DNA of 64,000 bases from Pedobacter sp. Leaf216 (GCF_001421515.1 NZ_LMKM01000023.1:253707-317706), one strand, 5' to 3'. Counted from the stretch's first letter, positions 18,379 to 29,047 are shown. A program made the numbers and translations. Notes: generated by a model not told the origin, from the letters alone.

Positions 18379-20259
18379 CTATTGGATTTTATCTAAAGCG
18401 GGCACGTTATTTTCATAACCAGTGTAACCTTTATTTTGATTAATCCGGCCTCCGGTATTAAAACGTTGTGCCGCCGCCGGTACAGGCCAAAGTACATGGT
18501 AAGGAGATATTTTAAAGTTTACCCCCAATACGGTTGGCACTTTGTTGCGGTAAAAATCATTTTTCTCCATAATTCTGTCGTAAAAGAAATTATTATCCGA
18601 AAATGCTGCCATAGTATACGTTTTACCATTGTATGCCGCTTTTCCTGTTTGCGCAAAAATATAGGCAATACGTGTTAGCTCCGTTTTACGGGGTTCTTCA
18701 TAGTATAATTCCCTCGCGCGTTCATCGAGTATTGTCCCGATGTTAATTACCGAAGCATCGGTTAACAACGCGGCATTGGCCCTTGATCTTACCTGGTTTA
18801 TATCGGCCATAGCCAAAGCCAAATTACCCTTCCAATAGTAAGCCTCGGCTCTTAACAGATAGGTTTCGGCCAAACGGAAAATATACCAGTCTGTATTGGT
18901 ACCACGCGGTGGGGTCCAGTATTTATCAACGGCAAGTGCATTTGTAGAGTTGATAAAGGTTTTATAATGCGGCCAGCCAAAAAAGTGGCGGATGGTATCT
19001 AAACCTTTGTTTAAAAACATGTTGTTTACATTTGCAGGCGTTACATCAACCAGTGGTTTACCGTATAATGCCTTTTCGGATGGATTATTTGATGATTTAA
19101 GTGCGGGATTGTTGTAAACTAGATCGGTCATGTTCATCCACATGCCTGGTGCATGGCGATAATCAGTATTGTCTGTCCAGATATTTTTAGTGCTGTAAGC
19201 GGTGCCACGGTAACGGCCAATTCCTCTACCATACATTAAGGTAAGTGGTATTTCTACATTAACTCCATCAACAATGGCTTGTGTAATGCCAGATGGTGTT
19301 TTTAAATTGGCAAAATGCCATGCGGGTACACAGTTACGCATTACCTGCGATCCAAGATCGGTGGCACCGGCAAGGGTTTCTCTATCAATGGTTAAAAAAA
19401 GTGCTTCCCGATTTGCAGGAATGGCTTTGTTATCCATGCGGTGCAAATCCCAAACCACATTTTTAGTGGCATCGTTAGCGGTGCTTCCGAAACGGTTACG
19501 CATTAAACTGTAGGTACCGCTATTGATTACGTTATTGGCAGAAGTAATGGCAGCATCAAAATCGCCCAGCGCAAGGTTTACCTTGGTTAATAAATGGCTA
19601 CAGGCACCTTTGGTTACATCTCCCCTATCTACATTGTCTTTTAACCACTTTTCGGCAAACAACAGGTCTTCCTGCATTTTTTTAAGGATTACTTCGCGTT
19701 TGGTTGAATAATAATCAAGCTTTGCTGCTGTAATATCTTTCAAGTTCAGGGGCACATCGCCAAACTGATGCACCAAGCGGTAATAATAATATGCCCGGTA
19801 AAAATAGGCCGCACTGAGAATGGCATTTTTTTCGGCCTCATCTTTATAGGTTACATTATCGATATAGGTAATTACTGTATTTGCCATGCGTACGCCTCTA
19901 AAACCCTCTGTCCAGTAAAATCCAATTCGGTTAAAATCCGGATTATCAAGATTGGCATCCGGCGTAATGCGGGTATCCATATCCTGGGCTTGTGTGGTTT
20001 TATCAGTTGTTCCATCTACGGCCACTTCTGAGAAGATTGATTCGGTAACAATTGGCGCCATATCTCCGGTAAACTCGCGCCTTACGTTGGCTCCAATGCC
20101 TGCTATAGCAGCTTTCATGGCCGCCACACTGGTTAGGGCAGTTTGAGGTTCAAGTTGTGATAATAACTCTGAATCAAGTCTTGATTTTTTACATCCATTT
20201 GCCGATAACAGAATGGCCAGGGCAACAAATGGAATTATTTTTTTATATGTGATTTTCAT
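18379..20259 (-). CDS. SusD/RagB-family nutrient-binding lipoprotein
   Basis: 626 aa, slightly long for the family. Lipobox LLSANGCKK (Cys about 23). TPR-rich N-terminal part with FYWTEGFRGVRMANTVITYI and AYYYYRLVHQFGDVP; C-terminal SusD block WYIFRLAETYLLRAEAYYWKGN. It caps the SusC barrel and hands over bound glycan at the outer face of the outer membrane. Starts 11 bp after the SusC gene, so the two form a translationally close pair. A LacI gene follows. Confidence 0.92.
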   Translation of the reverse strand: MKITYKKIIPFVALAILLSANGCKKSRLDSELLSQLEPQTALTSVAAMKAAIAGIGANVRREFTGDMAPIVTESIFSEVAVDGTTDKTTQAQDMDTRITPDANLDNPDFNRIGFYWTEGFRGVRMANTVITYIDNVTYKDEAEKNAILSAAYFYRAYYYYRLVHQFGDVPLNLKDITAAKLDYYSTKREVILKKMQEDLLFAEKWLKDNVDRGDVTKGACSHLLTKVNLALGDFDAAITSANNVINSGTYSLMRNRFGSTANDATKNVVWDLHRMDNKAIPANREALFLTIDRETLAGATDLGSQVMRNCVPAWHFANLKTPSGITQAIVDGVNVEIPLTLMYGRGIGRYRGTAYSTKNIWTDNTDYRHAPGMWMNMTDLVYNNPALKSSNNPSEKALYGKPLVDVTPANVNNMFLNKGLDTIRHFFGWPHYKTFINSTNALAVDKYWTPPRGTNTDWYIFRLAETYLLRAEAYYWKGNLALAMADINQVRSRANAALLTDASVINIGTILDERARELYYEEPRKTELTRIAYIFAQTGKAAYNGKTYTMAAFSDNNFFYDRIMEKNDFYRNKVPTVLGVNFKISPYHVLWPVPAAAQRFNTGGRINQNKGYTGYENNVPALDKIQ

Positions 20260-20270
20260 CTTTGTTGTTT

Positions 20271-23200
20271 TTAAAGGGTAACATTCAATCCGAAAGTATA
20301 AACTCTGGGTGTTGGAACAGGATTTCCATTACCATCTGCAGTTTGCGGGTCCCACTGGTTCCAGTTTGGTGCATATACACCTGCATTGCTTACATTGGCA
20401 TATATTTTTGCGCTTTGGATTTTGAGTTTCCCAAGGAAATGTTTTGGCAGGCTATAGGCAAGGGCAATGGTATTTAACCTGATGAATGAGCTTTTACGGT
20501 AAGCATTAAAACTCACGCCACTTAAACCAGAATTTAAGCGTGCATAATCGTTAATCGGGTTGCTTGGTGTCCAATAAGGTACAACATAAGAACTCGACCG
20601 GCCAAAACCCACACTTCCGGGCTGGTTTTTAGTTTGGTTATCGGCCCTCAGCTGACCCCAGCTTGAGATGAGCTGAAAAGAAAAATCGAAGTTTTTATAA
20701 ATATTAAAATCATTACGGAACGACCAGTTGAATCTTGGGCTTCTATAACCTATAAACTGTTTATCCAGATCGTTATATACATAATTGCCATCTACATCCA
20801 ATAATTTAAAATCGCCGGGCTTAATGCCTTTATTAAATTTATTTGCTTCGGCCACTTCATTTTCCTGCCAAACGCCTAAAATTTTATACTCCCATATCAC
20901 ATCGATGTCTTTGCCGATAAACCATCCGTTTCCAGGGTCATCATTGGGTGTGGCCAAAGCCACAATTTTATTGCGGTTAAACGAAAAGTTTGCTGTACTG
21001 CTCCAGGTAATGTTCCCGCCGGTAAAATTTTTAGTGGTTAAACTCAGTTCAAAGCCTTTGTTGTTAACACGGCCCAAATTGGCGATTACGTTTGCGTAAC
21101 CACTCACTGATGATAGGCTTTGGCCAATTAAAAGATCTGAGGTTTTCTTATCGTAAAGCTCTAATGAACCGCTGATTCTGTTGTTTAAAAAACCGAAATC
21201 CAGGCCAAGGTTTAAAGATTTTGTTTTCTCCCATTCTAAATTTGGATTGCCCAAACGCGGACTGTTTACTACCGTATTTACCTCACCCGCGGTACCGCTT
21301 CCATTAACAGACTGGTATTTGCCACCAACCAAAGTTTGGATGGCCACATACGGATCAATTACGTTATTGACATCCCTGATTTCCCTGTTGCCATTTATAC
21401 CATATGATAAACGTAGTTTTAAAAAGTCGATCCATTTGGCTGATTTCAAAAAGCTTTCTTCACTTACCGTCCATGCTACAGCTGCTGCAGGAAAATTAGC
21501 ACGTTTTTTAGCTGCTCCAAATGCAGAATATCCATCTCTACGGATAGAACCCGTAAAAGCATACCTTCCTTTGTACGAATAATTTACCCTGGCCAATAAT
21601 GCATCGCCGGTGTAAACTTTATCATCACTGCTAACCGTAGGTTTGTTACCGCTTTGTATATTGTGGTAACCCAATACATCGGTTGGTGCAAAACCCTCGT
21701 TGCTGGCAATGGTATACCAGGTAGAATATTTTTCGCCGTTTACCAGTAGGGTTACATCTACATTATGGTCGGTTCCAAAGGTTTTGTTCCATTTTAACAA
21801 GTTATCCAATTGCCAATTATACCTTGTTTCCTGCGCCCTTGAAGCTGAACCTCCGGGTACCACAACATTGGGGTTTTTGGAAGAAAGGTGGTTAAATGTA
21901 CGGTACTGATCTAAACCCGGACTAAAATTAGCTTGATAAGTAATACCGAAAGGCAATTGCACTTTGGCATAAATGCTTCCAAATAAAGTGCTTTGTTTTT
22001 GCAACCTCGAATTATAATTTTGATCGAGAAATGGATTGCGCGCATTAAGACCATTATCATCGGTAGGGATTCTACGCAGAGAACCATCGGCATTGTAAAA
22101 ATCACCGTAAGGAGATAAATCAGGCAGTTGTGAAAACTGTGCTTCTATTGCACCTTCATCGCGGTCGGCAAATTGCAGGTTCATCCCCAGGGTTAAAAAT
22201 TTTGCTGCCTTACCTTCGAGATTTAAACGGGTACGGAAGGTGCTGAAACCACCGCCAGCAATAATACTTTCGTTTTTAAGGTAACCTAAAGACATGTAAT
22301 AGGAAACTTCTTCTTTTTTTCCGCTAAGGCTTAAAGTGTGATCCTGACGCTGGCCGGTTACAAAAAGCATATCATACCAATCGGTTGTTTTGCCAGCAAG
22401 ATAATTGGCTTTTTCATTGGCCAATAAACCTAAACGGCTTAACCAAAGATCAGTTGGATTTGCAGTTGTTTGTCCGTTTAACCATTGCGCAAGTGTTACC
22501 CCTGCTGGTAAATTATTCGGATCGTTATAAATATATGGTGGGTTTACGCCACCACTTCGCTGTACATCGGCCCGCCAGTTTAGAAAACCAGGCCCATCAT
22601 ATACAGGTTGATTTTCGGCCAATGTAGCCATCCCGAAGTTTGTATTTACGGTGATGGTTGGTGCACCACTTTTTCCTTTTTTTGTGGTAATGGCCACCAC
22701 TCCTGTTGCGGCTTTTGCACCATAAACAGCAAGTGAGCTGGCATCTTTTAAAACATCAACTGATTCGATATCATTCGGATTGATATCGGATAGCTGCCCG
22801 ATAAAAATCACCCCATCCAGTACAATCAGTGGTGTGGTGGTACCAGTAAGCGTGGTTTTGCCACGCACCAGGAGATCTCCACCACCTTTTGCACTATTGT
22901 TAAAACCTACGCTCAAACCCGGTATATTACCACGAAGAATATCGGTAACACTATTGGGATTTTCGTTTTCCAACTGGGTAGCTTTAATGCTTGAAACCGC
23001 ACCGGTAACATCTTTTTTCTGCGCGGTACCATATCCGATTACCACAACATCATTAAGGCCTTGCGAGCCATCTTCCATTGTAATGTTAACGGTTGTACGG
23101 CCATTTACAGCAGTTTCTTGTGTGGTAAAACCAACAAAGGTAAAAATCAGCGTTTGATTGGCTTCGGTAGTTTTGATGCTGTATTTACCGGAAGCATCTG

Positions 23201-23414
23201 TTAAAGTTCCAATCTGCGTATTTTTTACCCTAACGCTTACTCCCGGAAGTGTAATTCCTTTATTATCTTTAATTGTACCCACAACAGTGGTTTGGGCATA
23301 AGCGCTAAAACTCCATATGATAGCCAGGAATGAAAAGGCAAAAATTTTAGCCTTCTCTATGCAGGTGCGCTTGAGGAATGGAAATACCCCTCTTTGTTTG
23401 TAAATTTTAGTCAT
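20271..23414 (-). CDS. SusC/RagA-family TonB-linked outer membrane receptor
   Basis: 1047 aa. Unusually polar N-terminal stretch before the hydrophobic core (AKIFAFSFLAIIWSFSAYAQ, about 22-41); a later start is possible. Carboxypeptidase-regulatory-like domain (43-125), TonB box region LNDVVVIGYGTAQKKD, plug with PLIVLDGVI and AATGVVAITTKKGK, then the barrel ending FGLNVTL. Imports, with the SusD protein 11 bp downstream, an oligosaccharide that the sequence does not reveal; the neighbouring lyases and LacI gene suggest a uronic-acid glycan. Confidence 0.93.
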   Translation of the reverse strand: MTKIYKQRGVFPFLKRTCIEKAKIFAFSFLAIIWSFSAYAQTTVVGTIKDNKGITLPGVSVRVKNTQIGTLTDASGKYSIKTTEANQTLIFTFVGFTTQETAVNGRTTVNITMEDGSQGLNDVVVIGYGTAQKKDVTGAVSSIKATQLENENPNSVTDILRGNIPGLSVGFNNSAKGGGDLLVRGKTTLTGTTTPLIVLDGVIFIGQLSDINPNDIESVDVLKDASSLAVYGAKAATGVVAITTKKGKSGAPTITVNTNFGMATLAENQPVYDGPGFLNWRADVQRSGGVNPPYIYNDPNNLPAGVTLAQWLNGQTTANPTDLWLSRLGLLANEKANYLAGKTTDWYDMLFVTGQRQDHTLSLSGKKEEVSYYMSLGYLKNESIIAGGGFSTFRTRLNLEGKAAKFLTLGMNLQFADRDEGAIEAQFSQLPDLSPYGDFYNADGSLRRIPTDDNGLNARNPFLDQNYNSRLQKQSTLFGSIYAKVQLPFGITYQANFSPGLDQYRTFNHLSSKNPNVVVPGGSASRAQETRYNWQLDNLLKWNKTFGTDHNVDVTLLVNGEKYSTWYTIASNEGFAPTDVLGYHNIQSGNKPTVSSDDKVYTGDALLARVNYSYKGRYAFTGSIRRDGYSAFGAAKKRANFPAAAVAWTVSEESFLKSAKWIDFLKLRLSYGINGNREIRDVNNVIDPYVAIQTLVGGKYQSVNGSGTAGEVNTVVNSPRLGNPNLEWEKTKSLNLGLDFGFLNNRISGSLELYDKKTSDLLIGQSLSSVSGYANVIANLGRVNNKGFELSLTTKNFTGGNITWSSTANFSFNRNKIVALATPNDDPGNGWFIGKDIDVIWEYKILGVWQENEVAEANKFNKGIKPGDFKLLDVDGNYVYNDLDKQFIGYRSPRFNWSFRNDFNIYKNFDFSFQLISSWGQLRADNQTKNQPGSVGFGRSSSYVVPYWTPSNPINDYARLNSGLSGVSFNAYRKSSFIRLNTIALAYSLPKHFLGKLKIQSAKIYANVSNAGVYAPNWNQWDPQTADGNGNPVPTPRVYTFGLNVTL

Positions 23415-23718
23415 AATTGTAGTTTAAGTAGTGATTATATGTTCCTTATCAAGAAATGGAATATCAGCCAGAGAAAAAATGAATAATACCTGTATAGGGG
23501 TACATTTGTGAACTCTTGAACATAGGTGATTTGGTTAGACTTATTTTATCTAATATAAAAATCAGCTGTGTGAGTTGTAAAAACTATAATTGGAATAAGG
23601 CTAAAATATGCCTCAGATTGAATTTACAACGATGTAATTAATTTTATTGGTTAGTCTGCGTTGGCTACGTTGAGATAAAAATTATTTATCTGGGAATGCT
23701 CGAGCTAGAGTTTTACGT

Positions 23719-24065
23719 CCTGCTGAACTTGTTTCAGCATCTATTATGGTATAGAATCCTTTAATAAACATAGGATAACAATTGTTAATTAAGAGACTAA
23801 ACAGCTAAATTTATTAAAGTCTGTGAGGACACAGGCCTTGGGTGTTTTTTTACCGCGATTTACATCATGCTGAACTTGGTTCAGCATATATATTGTTATC
23901 GATCCTTCAATAAACTTAGGATAACAATTGTTAAATAAGAGATTGAACAGCTAAAATTTATTAAAGGTCTGTGAGGACACAGACCTTGGGGTGTTTTTTT
24001 ACCATAAGTTACGTCATGCTGAACTTGGTTCAGCATCTATTAGTGTATAGAATCCTTAGATAAAC
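23719..24065. repeat. about 148-bp tandem repeat array (2.3 copies)
   Basis: The same order of landmarks recurs: TGCTGAACTTG (23721, 23868, 24017), then AGGATAACAATTGTTAA (two copies), then GTCTGTGAGGACACAG (23819, 23967). Spacing is 147-149 bp, so about two full units and a partial third. TGCTGAACTTGGTTCAGCA and GTCTGTG..CACAGAC each form a hairpin. Confidence 0.7.
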
Positions 24066-24105
24066 TCAGGACGACAATTTTAGTTATCTGATTTTTAAAT
24101 TTGTC

Positions 24106-24170
24106 ACGTTGAGCCTGTCGAAACGCTTAAACCTCATTTTAAACGAGTGCTTCGACAGGCTCACAATGAC
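24106..24170. repeat. long inverted repeat downstream of SusD
   Basis: GAGCCTGTCGAA (24111-24122) and TTCGACAGGCTC (24151-24162) are perfect 12-bp arms, and near-matches extend outward to TGTCA/TGACA. This looks like the widespread Bacteroidota REP element containing CTTCGACAGGCTC. It could also act as the 3' end of the SusD transcript. Confidence 0.65.
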
Positions 24171-24208
24171 AATATTATTTTGATTAATTTAACCCTTAAC
24201 AGGCGGTA

Positions 24209-25765
24209 TTAATAGCCTGGATTTTGTGTCAAATTAGGATTGTTCTTGATTTCTGGTGTAGGTATCGGAAACAGCAAATGTTTGGTTTGCAAAGGTTGGT
24301 TAACGCTTTTATTGATGTGGCCAACAAAATTATCGAAGCTATTTGTGCTTTCATTGTAAACCTTGCGCAAACGCAACATATCAAACCAGGTAACGCCTTC
24401 GTAACATAGCTCGTGCCAACGTTCTCTCCAAACTGCCTCTTCGAACTGGGTTTGACCCAAGCCTGCCAAATCTGCTAATTGTGCCCTCTTTCTTACTGCA
24501 TTTACCGCAGCATATGCTGCCGCATTCGGACTACCATCGGCCCTGTTTTGCGCTTCAGCATAAATCAACAAGGTTTCAGCATATCTAATCTGCGGAATAT
24601 TTAAATCGCTCCTACTGGTTCCTTCTACCCCTAAGGTTCCATTGGCAATTACATCGAAATGTTTAAAAATATAGGGTTTGCCCCGGTTAATCAAAGGAAG
24701 TTTAAAACCATCAGTGTAATAATCGGTAAAGAAATAACCTTCTCTATTTTTTGCCCTTAAATCGCCCGCTTCATAAGATGCGTAAAAACTTGCTGTAGGA
24801 ATAGAAGTTCCAATCCCATCAATTTTAGAAACCAGGGGCTGGTGCAAGGGCAGATAAGACGATTGCAGCGGATTTCCTGTTCCGGCGGCATCATTATACT
24901 GAATTTCGAACAAATGCTCTGTTTTATTGTCATTTTTAGCATCATGTAAAGCAGCATAAGTTGGAAACAGGCCAAGTGCCGTTGGATTTGATGTAGCATA
25001 ATCAATCACTTCTTTTGCCTTATCAGCAGCAAGTTTATAATAAGCTGCACCTTTGTTTAAGGGCTGCCCGGCCATGGTTAAATAAACTTTTGCCAATTCG
25101 GTTTTAATGGCAGCAGTAGAAACACGTCCACTTGCATCCATATAAGGTAAACCCGCAGCTTCTGCCAAAACGAGGTCATCCACAATCTGTTTATAAACCT
25201 GCTCCTGAGGGGCACGCGAAGGTGAAAAATTAGGATCGTTAGGGCTGGCAATAGGTTTGGTAATCAATGGCACATCACCCCATAAACGCACGAGGTAGAA
25301 ATAGGCCCAAGCCCTGATAAATGACGCCTCGCCCAAAATCCTTTTTTTCTGTGCGGCATCCATTGGGTTAATACCCGGAACTTTATCCAACACCAGGTTG
25401 GTTTGGGCAATAACCTTGTAAAAACCATTCCAGTTTTGATTAACATGAAGATTTGTTCCATCATAAATAAGTGAATACAAATTGTTTAAATCAGAATTTT
25501 GTGCCGTTTCGGTAGATTGTATTCCCGTTGGTGCATCAAGCATCTGCCAGTTATTAGAGAAAATTCCGGCACCGTTTCCAATAAACCTGATCTCCGAATA
25601 AACAGCGGCAATACCTGCTTCGGCATGCTCTGGCAAAGTGTAAAAACTGTTTGGCGAAAGATTGGTGGGATCGGTTTCATCCAAAAATTTCTTACATCCC
25701 GAATTTCCGATGATAGCACCACCCAGCAACAACAGGGCAGCGATATTTTTTATATTTATTTTCAT
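24209..25765 (-). CDS. SusD/RagB-family nutrient-binding lipoprotein
   Basis: 518 aa. Lipobox IIGNSGCKKFLDE (Cys about 24). SusD signatures: WNGFYKVIAQTNLVLDKVPG, SFIRAWAYFYLVRLWGDVPLIT and the C-terminal RYAETLLIYAEAQNRADG, ending FPIPTPEIKNNPNLTQNPGY, typical for the family. Binds oligosaccharide at the cell surface with its SusC partner, 26 bp upstream. Confidence 0.93.
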   Translation of the reverse strand: MKINIKNIAALLLLGGAIIGNSGCKKFLDETDPTNLSPNSFYTLPEHAEAGIAAVYSEIRFIGNGAGIFSNNWQMLDAPTGIQSTETAQNSDLNNLYSLIYDGTNLHVNQNWNGFYKVIAQTNLVLDKVPGINPMDAAQKKRILGEASFIRAWAYFYLVRLWGDVPLITKPIASPNDPNFSPSRAPQEQVYKQIVDDLVLAEAAGLPYMDASGRVSTAAIKTELAKVYLTMAGQPLNKGAAYYKLAADKAKEVIDYATSNPTALGLFPTYAALHDAKNDNKTEHLFEIQYNDAAGTGNPLQSSYLPLHQPLVSKIDGIGTSIPTASFYASYEAGDLRAKNREGYFFTDYYTDGFKLPLINRGKPYIFKHFDVIANGTLGVEGTSRSDLNIPQIRYAETLLIYAEAQNRADGSPNAAAYAAVNAVRKRAQLADLAGLGQTQFEEAVWRERWHELCYEGVTWFDMLRLRKVYNESTNSFDNFVGHINKSVNQPLQTKHLLFPIPTPEIKNNPNLTQNPGY

Positions 25766-25791
25766 TTTGATATCCTTTCTTTAATTAATGT

Positions 25792-28700
25792 TTACAATCC
25801 AATATTTAAGCCTACCATAAATGTTGTTGGCTTTGGATAATCGAAAAATGTTTGGCCTTGTGCAAATACGTTACCGTAAGTGGTTACCTCCGGATCGTTA
25901 CCAGTGTATTTGGTGGCCAAGAAGAAATTCTGAACAGAGGCATAAACACGGAGCTTATTTAACCGCAGTTTTTCTAGAAGCGATTTATTAAAGGTATAAC
26001 CCAGCAAAAGGTTTTTCCCACGGATGAACGAGCCATCTTCTAACCAGTGCGTATCAACATTGGTTACATATCCGGCAGATTGATCTCTGATTGCCGCGAT
26101 CGGAGTATCCTGATTTTGAGGTGTCCAGGCATCTAATACACTGGCAAAACTGTTGGCCTGTACCTGTCTGTCTTCACCAGAATGGTGCGTCATATTTAAC
26201 ACATCGTTGCCATAAGAATACTGAAGTTCTACAATCAGATCTAAATTTTTATAGCGGAAAGAGTTTGAAAATGATCCCCAGCCTTTTGGCGATCCGTTAC
26301 CGATAATCTGGCGGTCGGCATCAGTAATGGCATGGTCGCCGTTTACATCCAAGTACTTAATATCGCCCGGCAGCAAAGTTTTACCACCTCGGTAGCTTAC
26401 ATATTTAGCGGCTTCAGCCCTTTCTGCCTCGCTCCAGGTACCTAAACGCACAAGCCCCCAAAACGAACCTACAGGCTCACCAACCCTAATAATACCCGTT
26501 TGATTGGTAAAATTAGGATTGCCTACACCAAAAATATCATCGGGTGTGGCCAAAGAAAGTACTTTGTTGCGGTTAAGGGAAATGTTAAAACTGGTTTTCC
26601 AGGTAAAATCGTCACTTTGTATGTTAACGGTATTAATACCTAAGTCCAATCCTTTATTTTGCATCGAACCTACATTTTTTCTGATAACCGAATAACCAGA
26701 GGTGCGTGGCACAGGGGCATCTAATAACATATCAGTTGTTTTTCTGTAATACAGATCGGCCTCTAAATTAATCCTGTTGTTAAATAAACCCAGTTCCAAA
26801 CCGGCATCAACCTGTGCTGTTTTTTCCCAAACCAGATCGGGATTGGCCAGCCTGCCGATACCGATACCGGTTACTTTACTATCGTTAATAATGGCTGAAT
26901 TGTTTACCAGGGTGGCTAATGATTGATAAGCAGGAAGCTCGGAATTACCGCTTAAACCATAACTGGTTCTTAATTTTAAGTTAGAGATTGTTTTGTTTCC
27001 TTTAAGAAAATCTTCATCGGAAGCTTTCCATGCCAAGGCCGCAGAAGGGAAAAAGGCGAATTTATGGTTATCTCCGAATTTCGACGATCCATCTACCCTG
27101 CCCGTAAAGGTTACCAGGTATTTATCCTTAAATGCATAATTTAACCTTCCAAAATAGGAGTTGAAAGCAGACCTGTTCCGGTTAGAACCAACAGTGATGG
27201 ATTTACTGCCAGAACCCATGTTGTTGTTGCCATAAAAATCGGTTACAAAATTTTCTGCATGACTGGTGTTGCTAAAGAAATTGGTGGCCTGCCACGAAAT
27301 ACCCAATAACGCATTAATGGCATGCGATTCGGCGAAACGTTTGTTGTAGGTTAAATAATTTTCCAACGACCAGAATGTTTCCCTATCGTTGGTTACGTTT
27401 GCCGTACCATTCTGCCCATCAGATATACCATAGAGCTGTTTTGCATTGTATTCATTAATGTTGCGGCTAACTACATTGGCGCCCAGTTGGGTGCGGAATT
27501 CGAGGTCTTTACTGAAACTGATTGTAGAATAAATGCTTCCCAAGGCAGTTTGTGTAATCATGCCATATCTTTGATCGGTTAAAATGTGTACCGGATTAGA
27601 ACCACCTTCTGCCCATGGAATTAACTTATTATCGCCCCATTTGCCATCTGACAGCTTAATCGGAAGAAAAGGAAATGCTTCGGTAATCATACGAACAGAG
27701 TTTAAACCGCCTGTTCCCTGATCTACAATGTTTTCATCCTGGTTATTATAACTCAAGTTACCACCAACTTTTAACCAGGGCTTAATTTTACTGTCGAAGT
27801 TAAATCTTCCCGAATAACGTTTTAAATAGGAGTTTTTTAATAGTCCTTCATCATCGCGATAGCCTGCAAAAACACCGTAAGTACTGTTTTCATTCCCTCC
27901 GGTAAAACCAAGCTGGTGATTTTGTGAGAGTTTGTTCTGTGTAGATTCTTTTAACCAATCGGTATTGTACAATGGGTTTCCATTGCTATCAAAAAACTGC
28001 GGCAGGGCAATCCTTGCAGCTTTCGGAACTGGTGTGGAAGCATAGTTTCCTGCCGCCCAACCCACCGGATCGTAAACTTTGATATTATCGTAAGCCAGAT
28101 CCTGAACCTTTACATATTCGTAAGCATCGAGCATTTTAACATGGTGTGCAGCCAGGGTATTAATTCCAAAATCGGCATCGTAGGTAATCCGTTGCGCATT
28201 TGCCGTTCCTTTTTTGGTGGTAATTAAGATTACTCCATTTGCTCCCCTTGCACCATATATAGCTGTGGATGAAGCATCTTTTAATACCTCTACTGATGCA
28301 ATATCGCTAGGGTTGATGTAATCTATAGCATTACTGTTCTGCGTTTGCGAGCCCACAGGTAAAGCCACACCATCTACCACATAAAGTGGATTATTACTGG
28401 TATTGATGGAACTGAAACCACGGATTTTGATATTGGTTTGCCCACCTGGCCTACCCGAGTTGGTATTGACCTGAACACCAGAAATACGCCCGGCTAAGGC
28501 TTGGTTTAGGGATGCCGCTGGTCGTTCTTGCAGTTCACTGGCCTTTACCACACCAACAGAGCCCGTTAGATCTGTTTTTTTCACACTACCATAACCAATT
28601 ACCACAACTTCATCAAGTTTATTGGCTTCGGCAGGTGATAGTTTAATGTTCAGGTTTGCGTCGTTACCTACCGTAACATCTTTATTCTGATAACCAACGT

Positions 28701-28992
28701 AGGAGAAACGGATTACCTCGCCGGCATTGGCATCGATGCTAAACTTACCGGCCTCGTTGGTTACCGCAGTTTTACCCGAAGTGATGTTTTTAATGCCAAC
28801 CCCCGGTATGGGCATGTTCTTTTCATCCAATACGGTTCCGGTAATAACTTTTCGATTCTGATTGTGCGCGGTAAGCACATGAAGGCCAGAAAATCCCCTG
28901 GATTTTTCGGCACCCGGATTCATCGAAAAAGCAGGACTATTGAGCAAAAAAAGCACAGAAAGCCCTGAAATCTTGAGTAGATTCATTTTCAT
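25792..28992 (-). CDS. SusC/RagA-family TonB-linked outer membrane receptor
   Basis: 1066 aa. Signal peptide (MKMNLLKISGLSVLFLLNSPAFS), a carboxypeptidase-regulatory-like domain (50-125), LDEVVVIGYGSVKKTDLTG, a plug with NPLYVVDGVALP and GANGVILITTKKG, then the barrel ending MVGLNIGL. Either of two close ATGs (28992, 28986) can start it. A perfect palindrome TAAAACGTTTTA (29048-29059) lies 56 bp upstream, a fair LacI-type operator. Partner SusD follows 26 bp downstream. Confidence 0.93.
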   Translation of the reverse strand: MKMNLLKISGLSVLFLLNSPAFSMNPGAEKSRGFSGLHVLTAHNQNRKVITGTVLDEKNMPIPGVGIKNITSGKTAVTNEAGKFSIDANAGEVIRFSYVGYQNKDVTVGNDANLNIKLSPAEANKLDEVVVIGYGSVKKTDLTGSVGVVKASELQERPAASLNQALAGRISGVQVNTNSGRPGGQTNIKIRGFSSINTSNNPLYVVDGVALPVGSQTQNSNAIDYINPSDIASVEVLKDASSTAIYGARGANGVILITTKKGTANAQRITYDADFGINTLAAHHVKMLDAYEYVKVQDLAYDNIKVYDPVGWAAGNYASTPVPKAARIALPQFFDSNGNPLYNTDWLKESTQNKLSQNHQLGFTGGNENSTYGVFAGYRDDEGLLKNSYLKRYSGRFNFDSKIKPWLKVGGNLSYNNQDENIVDQGTGGLNSVRMITEAFPFLPIKLSDGKWGDNKLIPWAEGGSNPVHILTDQRYGMITQTALGSIYSTISFSKDLEFRTQLGANVVSRNINEYNAKQLYGISDGQNGTANVTNDRETFWSLENYLTYNKRFAESHAINALLGISWQATNFFSNTSHAENFVTDFYGNNNMGSGSKSITVGSNRNRSAFNSYFGRLNYAFKDKYLVTFTGRVDGSSKFGDNHKFAFFPSAALAWKASDEDFLKGNKTISNLKLRTSYGLSGNSELPAYQSLATLVNNSAIINDSKVTGIGIGRLANPDLVWEKTAQVDAGLELGLFNNRINLEADLYYRKTTDMLLDAPVPRTSGYSVIRKNVGSMQNKGLDLGINTVNIQSDDFTWKTSFNISLNRNKVLSLATPDDIFGVGNPNFTNQTGIIRVGEPVGSFWGLVRLGTWSEAERAEAAKYVSYRGGKTLLPGDIKYLDVNGDHAITDADRQIIGNGSPKGWGSFSNSFRYKNLDLIVELQYSYGNDVLNMTHHSGEDRQVQANSFASVLDAWTPQNQDTPIAAIRDQSAGYVTNVDTHWLEDGSFIRGKNLLLGYTFNKSLLEKLRLNKLRVYASVQNFFLATKYTGNDPEVTTYGNVFAQGQTFFDYPKPTTFMVGLNIGL

Positions 28993-29047
28993 TAGTTTAG
29001 GTTTAGTAAATGGTTAGTTAATAATATTTAATTCAACTGCTGGCAGC

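Larger units (their letters stand above)
23415..24208. other. intergenic region with repeat array, 794 bp
   Basis: No gene. It separates two SusC/SusD pairs and holds a tandem repeat of about 148 bp, several hairpins and a long inverted repeat next to the SusD stop. The first 100 bp include the upstream region of the SusC gene at 23414. Confidence 0.6.

Noticed and set aside
23719..24065. CRISPR array
   Set aside because: Repeat period is about 148 bp and the units are similar throughout; no short constant repeats with unique spacers and no cas genes.
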